Shown: positions 35,180 through 45,028, counted from the first letter of the stretch. The stretch: DNA of 64,000 nt from CAZOZZ01 sp965247425 (GCA_965247425.1 OZ252023.1:6347618-6411617); one strand, 5' to 3'. Program-made: numbers and translations. The notes: a model not told the origin generated them from the letters alone.

Positions 35180-36917
35180 CCCGCATAAATCACCGAAAGG
35201 ACCAGAAAAGGCCGCCCTGTTTGGCATAAATCGTTTGTCGAGAACAGTTCAGAAACCAAACGGAGGCGGCCCTTATGAGTACAGAGTGTAAACAAACCAC
35301 GTTCGAATTTCACGGACTTCTTCAACGAAAAATGAAGGCGCGTTTCGACGGCGGCAAGATCACGTCTGACGCTGGAGTTCTGCTGCTGCGTGAAGTCGAA
35401 AAGCGGACCGGTTTGATCGATGGATTGGCGGGGTGTTTTAGCGATCATCGCGACCAACGGTTGATCGAACACACCGTGAAGGAGCTGTTGGGACAGCGGG
35501 TCTACGGGCTGTGCCTGGGATATGAAGACCTGAACGATCACGATCAGTTACGGACCGACCCGATGCTTGCGTTGGCGGTGGACAAAGCGGATCCGCTGGG
35601 AACGAATCGACGACAGGCCGGCGACTGGGGAAAGGCGTTGGCGGGCAAGAGCACGCTAAACCGATTGGAGTTGACCGGCGCCGAAGTCGGCGACCAGGAG
35701 CGGTACAAGAAGATCGCTATGGATGGGGACAAGATCGATCGTTGGATGGTCGATGCGTTTGTGGCAGCCCATGACAACACGGCGCCCGAAGAGATCGTTC
35801 TGGATCTGGACGCGACCGATGATCCGATCCATGGTCAACAGGAAGGCCGGTTCTTTCACGGCTACTACCGCAACTACTGCTATCTGCCCTTGTACATCTT
35901 CTGTGGAGAGCATCTGTTGTGCGTTCGGCTGCGCCCGTCCAATATCGATGGGGCGGCAGGATCAGTCGATGAATTGGAACGTATCGTCGGCCAGATCCGT
36001 CAGAGCTGGCCGGACGTGTCGATCATCATTCGGGCCGATTCCGGATTCTGCCGGGATGCATTACTGGACTGGTGTGAAACCCACCAGGTCGATTATGTGA
36101 TGGGGTTGGCCAAGAACGACCGCCTCAAGCGAGAGATCGCTGACCAGATGATTCAGGCTGAAGCGGAGTTTCAGACCACTGGGAAATCGGCACGAGTGTT
36201 TAAGGATTTCCTGTACCGGACTCGAAAGAGCTGGAGCCGCACTCGTCGCGTTGTTGGCAAAGCCGAGTTCCTGGCCAAGGGCGCCAATCCCCGATTCGTG
36301 GTGACCTCACTGCCACCGGAACGACTCGGAGCCCAAGCGCTCTACGAAGATTTCTATTGCGCACGCGGCGACATGGAGAACCGGATCAAAGAACAGCAAC
36401 TGGATCTATTTGCCGACCGCACCAGTGCGGGAACCATGCGCGCCAATCAGCTCCGACTGTATCTGTCCTCAGCCGCCTACATGCTTATGCAGGCGTTGCG
36501 TCGTCTCGGTCTCAAAGATACCGCGATGGCCCATGCCCAATGCGGAACCATCCGTCTGAAGCTTCTTAAGATCGGTGCGCGTATCCGCCTCACGGTCCGC
36601 AACGTCTGGATCTCGATGTCGGAGGCCTATCCCTATGCCGACGTCTTTGCTCTCATAGTGAGAAACCTGCAATCAATTCCGCTTCGTTGCTGACGACACC
36701 GAACCTTCAGATCCGAAAAACAGCGCCTCTCATCTGCCTCCCGGCGAGGCCTGCCTGCACTCGCCCATTCATGCCGATCTCCCGCCAAATGTCGCCGTGT
36801 CACAGGCTCAAAATCCGCCAATGTCCACGGCTCGCTCACTCTCAGCTCCAAGTCTCGCCGCAAATCGCTTCTCGTATCCGAACACCGATCGATTCTCCGA
36901 TTGGTGATCCATCCGGG
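35180..36917 (+). mobile_element. IS1380-family element nested in IS21
   Basis: 1738 bp with imperfect 15-bp terminal inverted repeats, CCCGCATAAATCACC at the left and the complement of CCCGGATGGATCACC at the right, flanked by CTAG. It carries one transposase gene. The ends are exact, because the empty site is present in the second IS21 copy. Confidence 0.95.
35275..36693 (+). CDS. IS1380-family transposase
   Basis: 472 aa, the usual length of the family. N-terminus with KMKARFDGGKITSDAGVLLLREVEKRTGL, a typical IS1380 opening. DDE residues are visible as LDLDATDDPIHGQQEGRFFHGYY, IIIRADSGFCRDALLDWCE and the C-terminal RGDMENRIKEQQLDL glutamate. Frame is complete with a good GGAGG-containing leader (CGGAGGCGGCCCTT before the ATG). 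Likely active or recently active. Confidence 0.93.
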   Translation: MSTECKQTTFEFHGLLQRKMKARFDGGKITSDAGVLLLREVEKRTGLIDGLAGCFSDHRDQRLIEHTVKELLGQRVYGLCLGYEDLNDHDQLRTDPMLALAVDKADPLGTNRRQAGDWGKALAGKSTLNRLELTGAEVGDQERYKKIAMDGDKIDRWMVDAFVAAHDNTAPEEIVLDLDATDDPIHGQQEGRFFHGYYRNYCYLPLYIFCGEHLLCVRLRPSNIDGAAGSVDELERIVGQIRQSWPDVSIIIRADSGFCRDALLDWCETHQVDYVMGLAKNDRLKREIADQMIQAEAEFQTTGKSARVFKDFLYRTRKSWSRTRRVVGKAEFLAKGANPRFVVTSLPPERLGAQALYEDFYCARGDMENRIKEQQLDLFADRTSAGTMRANQLRLYLSSAAYMLMQALRRLGLKDTAMAHAQCGTIRLKLLKIGARIRLTVRNVWISMSEAYPYADVFALIVRNLQSIPLRC

Positions 36918-38450
36918 CTAGACCACCTCCGCAGTGAGCAGTGCATCGTAAGTATTCACCTCCGGCAGGGGCCGCTCATAAGCGCGTAGTGCGGCCACTT
37001 CCAGTCGCGGCGCCGCCGGCCGGTCGAATCGGGCCTCGGTCATCAGGTAGCGCGCCGCGGCGGCATCGGAGCATCCCAGGCGCAGGGCTTGTTGGAATGC
37101 GGAATCCAGCTCGCTATAGCCATGTTCCCGGCCCAGTAGGAGCAACTCCACCATTGCGCGGGTCCCATTCTGTTTTCCGTTGCGATCGATCAACGTCTGC
37201 CAGAACTCGTCATAGCTTTTCGGCCATCGGCCCTGTTGCCGCCATTGCTCCAGAGGCTTGCTCCCGGCCAGCGCGCCCGGCTTCCGCTCCAACACCTCCA
37301 GATAATGTTCCAGATTGAAGAAGTGCTGGCCGTTTCCATATCCTCGCTCATGCCGCGCCACGCATCCGCCATCGTGCCAGACCTCCACGTAGGCCGGAAA
37401 AACGCTCGCCCGCACCACAGTCCCGGCCTTGACGGGGGCGGAGTAGAAGTTGTTACGCACCCGTACACATCCCTTACCATCGACTCGTGGAAAGCTGTCC
37501 TCGGCCAGAGGGAACCCTTCGGTCGATAACGCGAGCAGATGGGGCTGTTCGATCTGCATCCCTTCACCCACCGTCTGGACCCGATCGCCGATCTTGCGCC
37601 GTTCATCGGCCCGGCAACCGGCCAGCAGCTGCGCATTCAGATCCGCCAGGTCCTTCGCCTTCGGCACCGGTACCAGGTGATTGCGCCGGAAGTATCCGGC
37701 TTCGCCTTCCACACCGCCTTTCTCGTGGCCCTCGCCGGGTGTGCAGAACTCGGCTTGAAACTTCCAATGCGACCGAAACGCGATGAACCGTTCGGTCTCT
37801 ACACGCCGGTATCCCCGCAGAATCTTCTTCACCGCGCTGGTCAGGTTGTCATAACGCAGCACCCCGAAGACCCCCGCAAAATAGCGGAAACCCAACTCAT
37901 GAGCCTCCAGGAATGCCTGTTTTGTCGCCCGAGGATAAGCTCGATGGAATGCGCCACCACTGCCCATGCTCCGCATACAGAAAACCTGGAGCTTCTGCCG
38001 TTCGCCATCCAACTCCGCGACGGCTTCGTACCAGTCGATCTGTGCTTCCTGACCCCAGGCGTAGCTTTGCGGCACGAACGTCTCCTGTCGGATGAAACCC
38101 ATCTCCCGCTTCCGCCGCCCGACATACCGGCGAACCGTCGATTCCCCAATCGGATGTTTCGGAAATTCCATCCGGATCCGTTCGTAGATCCGGTGACTGG
38201 TGTGCCGCTGCTTCCGCGGGGCCTGCCTGTCCGCCTCCAACACCCCGTTGATAAATTCCATAACCGGCTCCAGCCTCGGCCTCTTCCGCTCCGGGCTCTT
38301 CCTCGCCGGCGGCACGGCGTTTCCCAGCGCTTGACGCACCATCCGCCGATGCACCCCCAGCCGCCGGGCCACACCCTGGATCGTTCCCACACCAAACTCG
38401 TGCTCTCGCCGAATCTCTTCAAATAATTCCACCTTCGATCTCCTTGACAC
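36918..38450 (-). CDS. istA: IstA-like transposase (copy 1)
   Basis: 510 aa from a GTG. N-terminal helix-turn-helix (EIRREHEFGVGTIQGVARRLG), then the rve integrase core with Asp in AQIDWYEAVAELDG, Asp in VLRYDNLTSAV and Glu in EKGGVEGEAGYFRRN. Its TAG stop is part of the CTAG where IS1380 inserted. It differs from copy 2 at a few residues only (ATKQAF versus ATQQAF, VKAGTVV versus VKTGTVV). Confidence 0.94.
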   Translation of the reverse strand: MSRRSKVELFEEIRREHEFGVGTIQGVARRLGVHRRMVRQALGNAVPPARKSPERKRPRLEPVMEFINGVLEADRQAPRKQRHTSHRIYERIRMEFPKHPIGESTVRRYVGRRKREMGFIRQETFVPQSYAWGQEAQIDWYEAVAELDGERQKLQVFCMRSMGSGGAFHRAYPRATKQAFLEAHELGFRYFAGVFGVLRYDNLTSAVKKILRGYRRVETERFIAFRSHWKFQAEFCTPGEGHEKGGVEGEAGYFRRNHLVPVPKAKDLADLNAQLLAGCRADERRKIGDRVQTVGEGMQIEQPHLLALSTEGFPLAEDSFPRVDGKGCVRVRNNFYSAPVKAGTVVRASVFPAYVEVWHDGGCVARHERGYGNGQHFFNLEHYLEVLERKPGALAGSKPLEQWRQQGRWPKSYDEFWQTLIDRNGKQNGTRAMVELLLLGREHGYSELDSAFQQALRLGCSDAAAARYLMTEARFDRPAAPRLEVAALRAYERPLPEVNTYDALLTAEVV

Positions 38451-38472
38451 CGGGTCCCTCCATTCCGACTCT

Positions 38473-39858
38473 TTGTTCGGAACAGCCTCTCCGGTTCAGT
38501 CGTCAGGGGTGGGCCAAATCAAACGATCAAAAGTGGGCCAATTTAGAGTAGCGAAATCACCTTACGTTTCATTCGTCCTGTATTGCAGGAACGACAACTA
38601 TGGCGGTGACTTTACCGGGAAACTGGAGTTGTCGCTCAACTTTCTCATCGGTCAGCTCACCGATCATGAACTGGACGCCGAAATCATCATTGTGGAGTGG
38701 AATCCCCCGGAACGTGAGCCGCTGCTGCAGAGAGTGCTGCGACTACGACGGAGTGAACGCGTTGCTGTTCGCTTCATCATCGTGCCCAGACGCTTCCACC
38801 GCCGTTTGCGTGAGTGGAACAAGATGCCGGGGTCTCCGGTCGCCGCTGTCAACGTTGGAATTCGCCGCGCTCGTGGCCAGTTCGTTCTGGTCCGGGCCAG
38901 TGATGTTTTCTATTCCGAACAATTGGTGCAGTTCCTTGCACGGCGAGAGTTACGAACAGATCGTGTATATCGGCTGAATCGGGTGGACGTTCCTGCCAAG
39001 GTGTTGGACGCGCCCGTCGACGATCGCCGGGCGTTCCTGGACCGCTGTGTGGGGTCGGACTTCCTGGAACACCTGGAGCTCGAGCGTCCGCACTACGCTG
39101 GCGGTGTGTCTCTGCACACGAATGCTTGCGGTGACTTCATACTGGTATCCCGGAAGTCCTGGGAGCAGGTGCGTGGTTTTCCAGAAACCGGTACCCCGGT
39201 GACGCTCGACGCCGATGGGCTGGCACTGTACGCACTTTTCGCCAGCGGTCTGGAGCAGGAGATCCTTCCCTCGCCCCACCGAGTCTTCAAGATTCGGCAC
39301 GCCATGGTCACCCGTCTGAGGAACCAAGAGGAGCCCCTGACACCATTGCTGAGCGAGTTCGAAGAATCAGTCATTTCGGACTTTGAGGGAGAGTTCCATC
39401 GGTCCGGTTTGAGTATCAAGAATTTTGGAGACGCCGTCCGCTTTGTGGTGCGCGTGATTTTTAATGAGCCCCGTCGGAGAATACACGGCGTGGAAGCAGT
39501 GGACCATCCTTCGTACGCCGAGTATTTGTATCGCACATCGTTGCTGTCGGAGCGGAGTTGGTGTCCGTTGCTCACCCGGTTCGGCCGCTTATTCCGATTT
39601 CTGGACGAAGGAGTTGCTGCGGATATCAAGCGAATTCCCCGGTTGCGCTGGCGTCTGGCTTTCGTGGTCTGGAATCTTTGGACGGACTACCACAGGCTCG
39701 ACCGTCGGTTGTTTTCGTATCGCCGCCTCATCCGGCGGCTGTTCTATCTGGCGTTCCTTGGTCTGGCCCCTCGTCCCTACATAATGAACGGGCGTCTGTG
39801 GGGACTGGGAAAAGTGCATGATCTGCTCGACTGGGGGCCGTCGCTCTTTCTTGATTGA
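38473..39858 (+). CDS. Glycosyltransferase-like protein, N-terminus displaced by IS21
   Basis: The frame opens at a TTG at 38473 inside IS21 and reads through the IS end into the native sequence from 38560 (PYVSFVLYCRNDNYGGDF). Native part ~433 aa: GT-A-like (IIIVEWNPP, VAAVNVGIRRARGQFVLVRASDVFYSEQL with an ASD motif, HTNACGDFILVSRKSWEQVRGFPE). The original start was TTG 34050; only the first few codons are separated. A product could still be made from the IS end, with about 29 foreign residues, if transcription and a ribosome site exist. It is followed 54 bp on by a GT2 gene. Confidence 0.75.
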   Translation: MFGTASPVQSSGVGQIKRSKVGQFRVAKSPYVSFVLYCRNDNYGGDFTGKLELSLNFLIGQLTDHELDAEIIIVEWNPPEREPLLQRVLRLRRSERVAVRFIIVPRRFHRRLREWNKMPGSPVAAVNVGIRRARGQFVLVRASDVFYSEQLVQFLARRELRTDRVYRLNRVDVPAKVLDAPVDDRRAFLDRCVGSDFLEHLELERPHYAGGVSLHTNACGDFILVSRKSWEQVRGFPETGTPVTLDADGLALYALFASGLEQEILPSPHRVFKIRHAMVTRLRNQEEPLTPLLSEFEESVISDFEGEFHRSGLSIKNFGDAVRFVVRVIFNEPRRRIHGVEAVDHPSYAEYLYRTSLLSERSWCPLLTRFGRLFRFLDEGVAADIKRIPRLRWRLAFVVWNLWTDYHRLDRRLFSYRRLIRRLFYLAFLGLAPRPYIMNGRLWGLGKVHDLLDWGPSLFLD

Positions 39859-39912
39859 TCAGTGTGACCGAGACGGCATGCGCCGGCGGCGAGGTCAGGA
39901 GATCCAGTCACG

Positions 39913-41079
39913 ATGGAGACTCGCGCAACCATAGTCATTGCAGCCCGAAATGCTGCCGCCACGATCGAGCGAGCCGTGGAATCGGCCCTGGCCGAGGATG
40001 GCTGTTCGATCGTGCTCGTAGACGATTTTTCGACCGATGACACGGTGGCCGTGGCCGAAGATATCGGTGGGGAACGGCTCCGCGTCGTTCGGCCCGCGCG
40101 TCATCAGAGCCTCGGCCTGACCCGGCAGACCGGTCTGGATGCTGTTGCGACCCGATTCGGAGTCTGGCTGGATGCCGATGACGAACTGCTGCCCGGCCGG
40201 GTGGAGCGCTTAGTGTCAGCCATGGAGAGCGACACGGCCGAACTGGCAACCGACCCCATCGAGCTTGTCGACGGCGCCTCATCCCGGTTCCTGAAACTGT
40301 TGACGATCCCCCCGTTTCTTCGTGACCACCACCCCCTGGCCCGCCTGTTCGAACGCAACTATCTGCAGGGCCCGGGATGTCTGGGGTTCCGAACGGAGTT
40401 CGCACAAAGCATTGGGTATGACCCCGCGTTTCATGGCGGCGAGGACATGGACTTTCTACTTCGATCGGTCGGACAAGGAGCCAGGATCTGTCTTCTCGAC
40501 GAACCCGGCTACCGCATCCACGCGTACCGAACGAGTGTGTCGCGTCAACGGGAACGGCAGCTGGAAATGTATCGGCGCTGCCTGCTCAAACACGACTACG
40601 AGTCGGTACGGTGGTTGTTTATCGATGCAGGTCACAGCGAGCGGGTGTCGGTGTGGGGACTGCTCTCGATGGCGCTCTTTCGCAGAGACTTCGATACGGT
40701 GCTGGAGCTTCTCGAATCTGCGGAATCCATGGTTGTCGACCGCGATGAAGTTCTCGAACCCTCGGGCCCGTGCCCGATGACGGAAGGTTGGCGCGTCGCG
40801 TTCTTTCGGGGAACGACAATGTTGCTGCTTGAACCCTCTGCCGATGCCGAACTGTGGCTCGAACGTGCCGAGGCGCTTCAACCGACGCCGGAAGGTGCGA
40901 ATAACCTGGGTGTCGCGAAGGCAAAGAATGGGAAACAGTCAGAAGCTCAGGAATTGTTTCGGGTGAGTCTCAGCCGATTTCCGGAGTATTCGGATGCCTG
41001 GGCCAACCGAAACGACACCGCTCCGTCGCGCATTACCACTCACCCTCTTCGCAAAGAGCCCAGCCGAGGCGATTATTGA
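39913..41079 (+). CDS. Glycosyltransferase family 2 with helical C-terminal region
   Basis: 388 aa. GT-A start TIVIAARNAAATIERAVESAL, LVDDFSTDDT, and FGVWLDADDELLPGRVERLV with the DxD-type Asp residues, plus GGEDMDFLLRSV as the acceptor-side ED motif. The last ~100 residues look like TPR (PTPEGANNLGVAKAKNGKQSEAQELF). It is probably co-transcribed with the preceding gene. AGGAGA lies about 10 nt before the ATG. Donor and acceptor are unknown. Confidence 0.86.
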   Translation: METRATIVIAARNAAATIERAVESALAEDGCSIVLVDDFSTDDTVAVAEDIGGERLRVVRPARHQSLGLTRQTGLDAVATRFGVWLDADDELLPGRVERLVSAMESDTAELATDPIELVDGASSRFLKLLTIPPFLRDHHPLARLFERNYLQGPGCLGFRTEFAQSIGYDPAFHGGEDMDFLLRSVGQGARICLLDEPGYRIHAYRTSVSRQRERQLEMYRRCLLKHDYESVRWLFIDAGHSERVSVWGLLSMALFRRDFDTVLELLESAESMVVDRDEVLEPSGPCPMTEGWRVAFFRGTTMLLLEPSADAELWLERAEALQPTPEGANNLGVAKAKNGKQSEAQELFRVSLSRFPEYSDAWANRNDTAPSRITTHPLRKEPSRGDY

Positions 41080-41155
41080 TTCGACTCGGAATCTTGCCCT
41101 GCCGGATCGAATCGCAAACGGATCAAATATCGCTCCAGCAGACTCCTGCACGGAC

Positions 41156-42637
41156 TCAACGCAGATTCACCCTGAACGGTTTAGCAAAGTCAGTCTTTGG
41201 TAGATTCTTCGAACCTTCTCTCTCACGGACCCGCCACGCCTGTGCTGTCAGTCGGAGTCTTCCATTGGCGGCACGCTGGAAACTAACGGTCATGAAGTGC
41301 TCCCGGGTCCGGGCTCTGGGATAGGCTGAAAAGAGTCGGCCTTTCCTGGTGCCGACATCGAATTGGTTCGCGTAGTCGACCCAATTGGATTTCCAACCGT
41401 CGATGTGTACTCCCTTGTGAGGAAATCTCCTGGGCGTGTGTTTCGGTGTGCCCGTGGCGATACCATTCAGGTATGTCAGATTCGACAATGGAGAGGATAT
41501 GATCTCGATCAGTCGCCCGCCCTTCGGCCCTATCTCGCATTTGGCGATACGTCCGAAATGCACGTCGCCGGACATCAACACGATATCGTGCCCGCTCGTT
41601 CCGAGGGCCTTTATCAATTGGGTATAGTGAGATTCGAAACTAAGGAGATTTCGCTCGGCCTTGTTTTCTTCGACGATCAAGGGTTGCGGAATGACGAGAA
41701 CACCCGTCGAAGTCAAGGTATTCGCCCAGTCGATGAGCTCTTCGAATTTGGGCTTTGGTAGAAAACCACTCTTTGTCCGAAACGACCGTAGATCGGCCAG
41801 ACAGATTGACAGGTCGCTGCCGATGGACATCGTCTCGACAACGGGTGACCTTTGAATATTCTTGACCGCGTCTTTTGCAGCGTTGGACCAGGCCGACCGC
41901 ACCGAAGACAGTTTCAGTGCGAGCAACTGCGGTATCAGGGAGTCGTGAAAAGGATAGTCGTTCCAATACTCGTGATCGTCTGGAAGCATCCACGTGCCGC
42001 CGCGATTGAGTATGCCGCCGAGTGATCGCCAGTGCTGGGAGTAGTCGTCAGCTACGCGCTGTCGAATTTCATCGGGGTCTCGTGACAGCGAATCGAACCC
42101 GATGTCCAGGTAAACCTGGTCTCCGGTCAGGAAGGTGATGTCGGGTCGCACGCTTGGAGCCCCTCGTTCGTAGAGCGCCTGGTAGGCACCCGCTGCCTGG
42201 CCGCCGTCCCGGTGATCGTAATAACAGCTGCCGAGCCCGATAGTAAATGGCTTCTCGGAGGTTCCGGGTATACGCGCGGGCAACGTTTCGAAATATCCGG
42301 AACGAAGATGTTGCCAGCCAGAGGGGATTTCCCCCGTCTCGGCCGCTCCCTCTACAAAGCGATCGAACGTCACTTTGTAGGCCGTTCCAGATTTCAGATT
42401 CCTGAAACTTACAAGCGACCAGAATCGCTGATTGGTATTTCTGAACGGACGTTTCCACTCGTTCTTCTGGATTATTCGGGTACGTACCTCTCGATTCTGA
42501 AGTTCCAGTCGGACACGAGCCCGCCTGGGCTTGGTCATGGTGGGATACAGAGTGCCGACCCACACCTCCGCGGTAGTTGCACTGACCCGGTGAATCGCCA
42601 GAACCCATTTGCTGGTATCTGTCTGATGCTTGATCAT
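41156..42637 (-). CDS. PhoD-like metallophosphatase
   Basis: 493 aa. Ordered motifs of the alkaline phosphatase D/PhoD family: IGLGSCYYD, ITFLTGDQVYLD, WMLPDDHEYWND and VLMSGDVHFGR, which supply metal-binding Asp/Asn/His residues. The N-terminal ~130 residues form a beta-sandwich-like region. Unlike classical PhoD there is no Tat or Sec signal peptide at the chosen ATG, so it may be cytoplasmic. It hydrolyses phosphate mono- or diesters; the substrate is not evident. It is convergent with the GT2 gene, 76 bp apart. Confidence 0.83.
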   Translation of the reverse strand: MIKHQTDTSKWVLAIHRVSATTAEVWVGTLYPTMTKPRRARVRLELQNREVRTRIIQKNEWKRPFRNTNQRFWSLVSFRNLKSGTAYKVTFDRFVEGAAETGEIPSGWQHLRSGYFETLPARIPGTSEKPFTIGLGSCYYDHRDGGQAAGAYQALYERGAPSVRPDITFLTGDQVYLDIGFDSLSRDPDEIRQRVADDYSQHWRSLGGILNRGGTWMLPDDHEYWNDYPFHDSLIPQLLALKLSSVRSAWSNAAKDAVKNIQRSPVVETMSIGSDLSICLADLRSFRTKSGFLPKPKFEELIDWANTLTSTGVLVIPQPLIVEENKAERNLLSFESHYTQLIKALGTSGHDIVLMSGDVHFGRIAKCEIGPKGGRLIEIISSPLSNLTYLNGIATGTPKHTPRRFPHKGVHIDGWKSNWVDYANQFDVGTRKGRLFSAYPRARTREHFMTVSFQRAANGRLRLTAQAWRVREREGSKNLPKTDFAKPFRVNLR

Positions 42638-42706
42638 GGTTCGCTCCGGATTGAGTGAATGTGGGTCCGAAGAAGATGCAATGAGGTTTATTCAATCGGG
42701 TACCGA

Positions 42707-45028
42707 TCAAGGCTCGTCCCGAAGTGGTCCAAACGCCGCCGGCGGAACCCGGTGTTGGGTCGCCGCCTCATAGGCCGAGGCGGCCTTCAAGACCGTTCCC
42801 TCGTCGCCGGGACCAGCCCAGAAGTTAATGCTGATTGGCATTGGATGAGGGAGCGACGATCCGACGGTGCCGGTGACCAGGGAGTAGCTCTTCTTGTCTT
42901 CGCTCAACACATAGCGAGGTTCGTAGACGATCTGGTTATAGCCGGCGGGAACGATAATTTCGGGAACTCCCAACAGGTCGGTGATCGAGGGACCAGCGGC
43001 CCTTCGGTTGTCGATCGTAGGTTCACGATCGATTCCGATCTTCCACTGGGGGACACCGACGTTCGGATGTACGAACACGTCGATATCGTTTTCATGCATC
43101 ACCTTGAGAACCGCGAGCCTGAACACGGACTGCATCTTTACGCGGTCGATCCCTCGTGTTGACCGAATGTCCTGCACATTCAACGTCGCCGCATTTTGAG
43201 CTCCGACTGCTTGTGATTCAGATCGCCATTTCGAGTTGGCGACATAACTCGCCCAATCCGTTACTTTCGTATCGCCTCGCTCACGCAGATACTTGTCCAG
43301 ACTAAATGCCGTGCGCTGAGTATTGTCGAAACCGGAGAGGATGCGGCGCATATTCAACTTGTCCGATAATGGCGCCTGGCCGAGCGCCAATTGGACCATG
43401 TAATCCCTTGTCCGCACGTCATAACCGGGCACGGCGAATTCCAGATCGCCATCTCGCGTTTGAAAGAAATATTCAGGCGCATGGAACGCGATGACCTCCC
43501 GGAAAGCATCCTGGAAGGTATATTCCATATTCGGCACGTTCGGATCGTCGGGATAAAGTGGATCGACCGATTCAACGATCTCCGCGCCCAGCTTGTCGCG
43601 TAGAACTTTCTTGATTTCATCGTCGATTTGATCGCTGATCGCGACGTCGTTCGGCGTGTGCTTAACCATGTATTCCCGGACAATGCCGATACGCATTCCT
43701 CGAAGAGGCTGCGCCTGGCCCTCCAGGTCCGTTTCATCCACGACAGAGAAAGCGTAGGGTTCATTCGATAGAAAGGTTTTCGGAATCGCCGTGAACATGT
43801 CCCTGGAATCGAAGTAGCCTCGCTCCGGATGCTTTATGGCGTCGAGGACATGCGCGGTTTCCGCGAGTGTGCGACAAAGGATGCCCGGGCGGTGATTGAT
43901 GAACTGGGCAGTCGCCGTGCCGCTCTCTGAAGTCAACCCTTTGGTGGTCACGAAGCTCGCCACCGCATTTTGGTTCGCCGGTTCGCGACAGGACCCGCCG
44001 GTCGTTTCGCAAACGGCACAGGTCACCAGGTTGGCCGCGACCGACGCACCCGCGCCACCGCTGGAAGGTCCGGCAGAGCGCTCTGTATCATAGGGGCTGC
44101 ACGCATGGCCGCCCCAGGTACTCCGGATGCTGCCCCCTCCCCCGATAAAAGACTTTGCTGGTTCAGCGGGGCCATTCGCGTTGTAGCCAATCTCGGCGGC
44201 GATGGATACGGCGTAGATGATCGCTCCTTTGTCACGAAGGTCCGCCACGATTGTCGAGTCCCTCGGGGCGGCATCCATGGCGAAGGCGACGTCGTTCCCG
44301 CCTGTCGAGCGGATATCCTTGACGTCATACCAATTCTTGACCGAAAAAGTGGTGCAGTAGAGGGGCAGTTGCTCGAGGTCCGGATTCCTGCCGTATTGCG
44401 CATCCAATGCGGCAGCTCGCTCCAGGGCGTCCGGTTGCTGTCGAAACTCTTCGCAGACGGCCGGGCATGATGCGGCAAGAGCGCCCGAGGAGGGCTGCAA
44501 GTCACACCCGGCATGGCATGTGACGGATCGCTCGCCACGTATGTTGATCGTTTCGAGTGCGTTAAGCTGGCCCGCATTCGGTATACCCGAAATCATGCCG
44601 AACTGTTGCTCTACGCTGGAGTCCGACGCGGTCGGCTCCATTCTGCCAAGGTCGAGAGGCAAACCCTCATACTGATCATAGTCCGGCAGGAAGCTCGAGA
44701 CCGAGCGGGTTTCAGTCGGAAACACTAATGGCGAAGCCGCTCGAACATAGCCAGTAGCCGGACGAGTGGGTGCTCCGTCTTCGGTAACGAGTGCCGTGCA
44801 GACACCGTTATAGGCCTTTGCTCGATTGATATACGCTTGCACGACTCCCTGGCAGGTGATCTGGCCGGCCTGGATGGCGTCGTGTATGTCTTGGATCGTC
44901 GCTTCGTGGAGGCGGAATTCCTGGGATTGTCCGTACGCCACCCCACCGGCGAGCAACTGAATTCCTGCGATGACGATCGTGGCCAGAACCCACTTCGGTC
45001 CACTTCTACCCCTCATGACAATCTTCAT
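42707..45028 (-). CDS. Secreted amidase-signature family protein (773 aa)
   Basis: A signal peptide spans about residues 1-33 (basic start, hydrophobic core, ending VAYGQS). The Ser-cisSer-Lys triad fits Lys231 (TTFSVKNWYDVKD), Ser322 (AGPSSGGAGASVAANL) and Ser346 (TTGGSCREPANQN). The protein is longer than usual amidases (~500 aa), with a Cys-rich segment before the lysine (SVTCHAGCDL, SCPAVCEEF). It hydrolyses an amide outside the cytoplasm. GGAGGAAAACTAAG directly before the ATG is a strong ribosome site. The surrounding genes do not reveal the substrate. Confidence 0.86.
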   Translation of the reverse strand: MKIVMRGRSGPKWVLATIVIAGIQLLAGGVAYGQSQEFRLHEATIQDIHDAIQAGQITCQGVVQAYINRAKAYNGVCTALVTEDGAPTRPATGYVRAASPLVFPTETRSVSSFLPDYDQYEGLPLDLGRMEPTASDSSVEQQFGMISGIPNAGQLNALETINIRGERSVTCHAGCDLQPSSGALAASCPAVCEEFRQQPDALERAAALDAQYGRNPDLEQLPLYCTTFSVKNWYDVKDIRSTGGNDVAFAMDAAPRDSTIVADLRDKGAIIYAVSIAAEIGYNANGPAEPAKSFIGGGGSIRSTWGGHACSPYDTERSAGPSSGGAGASVAANLVTCAVCETTGGSCREPANQNAVASFVTTKGLTSESGTATAQFINHRPGILCRTLAETAHVLDAIKHPERGYFDSRDMFTAIPKTFLSNEPYAFSVVDETDLEGQAQPLRGMRIGIVREYMVKHTPNDVAISDQIDDEIKKVLRDKLGAEIVESVDPLYPDDPNVPNMEYTFQDAFREVIAFHAPEYFFQTRDGDLEFAVPGYDVRTRDYMVQLALGQAPLSDKLNMRRILSGFDNTQRTAFSLDKYLRERGDTKVTDWASYVANSKWRSESQAVGAQNAATLNVQDIRSTRGIDRVKMQSVFRLAVLKVMHENDIDVFVHPNVGVPQWKIGIDREPTIDNRRAAGPSITDLLGVPEIIVPAGYNQIVYEPRYVLSEDKKSYSLVTGTVGSSLPHPMPISINFWAGPGDEGTVLKAASAYEAATQHRVPPAAFGPLRDEP

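Larger units (their letters stand above)
34068..38559 (-). mobile_element. IS21-family element, copy 1, interrupted by IS1380
   Basis: Ends defined by comparison with the second copy at 55589-58338: both begin TGATTTCGCTACTC and end GGACAAACCCA. Removing the 1738-bp IS1380 element and its 4-bp duplication leaves 2750 bp, exactly the length of the other copy. Near each end, inverted copies of a 35-bp block (GGCCCACTTTTGATCGTYTG continuing to ATTTGGCCCACCC) are probable transposase-binding sites. It carries istA and istB on the minus strand. Confidence 0.95.

Noticed and set aside
37539..38426. Long open frame opposite istA (295 aa), also at 55722-56609
   Set aside because: It mirrors the istA gene in both copies and has proline/arginine-rich shadow composition with no family features.
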